From: JBBPZA01 sp963728925
GTDB taxonomy: Bacteria; Actinomycetota; Thermoleophilia; Solirubrobacterales; Solirubrobacteraceae
DNA length: 64,000 nucleotides
Direction: 5' to 3'
NCBI GenBank assembly: GCA_963728925.1
Contig: CAVSMB010000005.1
Coordinates: 1 to 64,000 of the forward strand
In this document: positions 63,861 through 64,000 of the stretch, in pieces
How the letters are laid out: each line of letters begins with the position of its first letter
Numbering within the stretch: position 1 is the stretch's first letter
Position numbers and translations under genes: made by a program
The notes under the pieces: model-generated
Seen by the model: the letters and a program-made list of their open reading frames with translations, nothing else
Told to the model about the DNA's origin: nothing
The model's database searches: none

Positions 63861-64000
63861 GCCCGCTCCGACCGCAGGTCGGCTCGCCGCCCGGCGGCCC
63901 TCTGGACGAGGAGCGTCCCCGTCGCGCCCACGACGACCATCACGAGGTTGATCACCAGGACGAGGAGGGCGCCGGCCGCTTTGTCGACCTCGCCGAGCCC
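63857..64000 (-). CDS. C-terminal fragment of a membrane protein at the window edge (DUF389-like)
   Basis: The last 47 residues of a minus-strand protein. A TM helix AGALLVLVINLVMVVVGATG with TLLVQR and a basic tail RRADLRSERA ends at TAG 63857. It shares 3 bases with the cydB stop on the opposite strand. The TM-plus-tail ending resembles DUF389 proteins, but this is tentative. Confidence 0.45.
   Translation of the reverse strand, partial: GLGEVDKAAGALLVLVINLVMVVVGATGTLLVQRAAGRRADLRSERA

Overview
The window is a very GC-rich bacterial chromosome segment that fits an actinomycete. The main evidence is the actinobacterial integration host factor gene (mihF) next to gmk-rpoZ-coaBC, a PyrR-led pyrimidine operon, many ATGA/GTGA gene overlaps and frequent GTG/TTG starts. 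The mix of class 1B PyrD/PyrK with mIHF suggests a deep lineage such as Thermoleophilia (Solirubrobacterales). That placement is inference, since no rRNA gene is present.

Region 1 (1-11.3 kb, minus strand) is one long information-processing operon: rimP-nusA-ylxR-infB-DUF503-rbfA-DHH phosphoesterase-truB-ribF, then rpsO-peroxiredoxin-DsbA-like-pnp (pnp runs off the left edge). A hairpin with a T-run sits in the rimP leader and looks like an attenuator. Region 2 (11.3-18.2 kb) has a small plus-strand gene, a structured convergent intergenic region, a TPR protein, the TgpA-like transglutaminase/DUF58/MoxR trio and coaBC. Region 3 (18.2-29.1 kb) is rpoZ, gmk, mihF and the pyrimidine operon pyrR-pyrB-pyrC-carA-(GNAT)-carB-pyrK-pyrD, headed by a recognisable PyrR-binding RNA loop.

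Region 4 (29.3-44 kb) is accessory. It has a helical-repeat protein, an RDD membrane protein and glutamate decarboxylase, and then a decaying flavodoxin/HAD/arylsulfatase neighbourhood. One arylsulfatase gene (35.45-43.19 kb) is split by two directly repeated, non-identical IS elements with a passenger fragment between them and by a full group II intron. It also carries frameshifts and an in-frame TAG. A flavodoxin paralogue with a large internal deletion lies immediately upstream.

Region 5 (43.5-63.9 kb) looks like a stress and redox island. It holds small DUF proteins, membrane proteins, DUF2252, amphi-Trp, a histidine kinase, a receiver-only regulator, a MalT/LuxR ATPase regulator, a NarL-type regulator, a SHOCT membrane protein, a GH15 glucoamylase/trehalase-like enzyme, a GMC oxidoreductase, an NDH-2-like flavoprotein, a cation/proton antiporter and cytochrome bd (cydAB).

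The most unexpected signal is a roughly 17-19 bp imperfect palindrome (best form TCACCCGATCCGGGCGATG). It lies at or upstream of genes at 32.1, 44.1, 49.8, 52.9, 54.5 and 61.4 kb, and two copies are identical over 19 bp. In three cases its centre lies about 30 bp upstream of a -10-like hexamer. This suggests a local regulon driven by one of the response regulators in the island.
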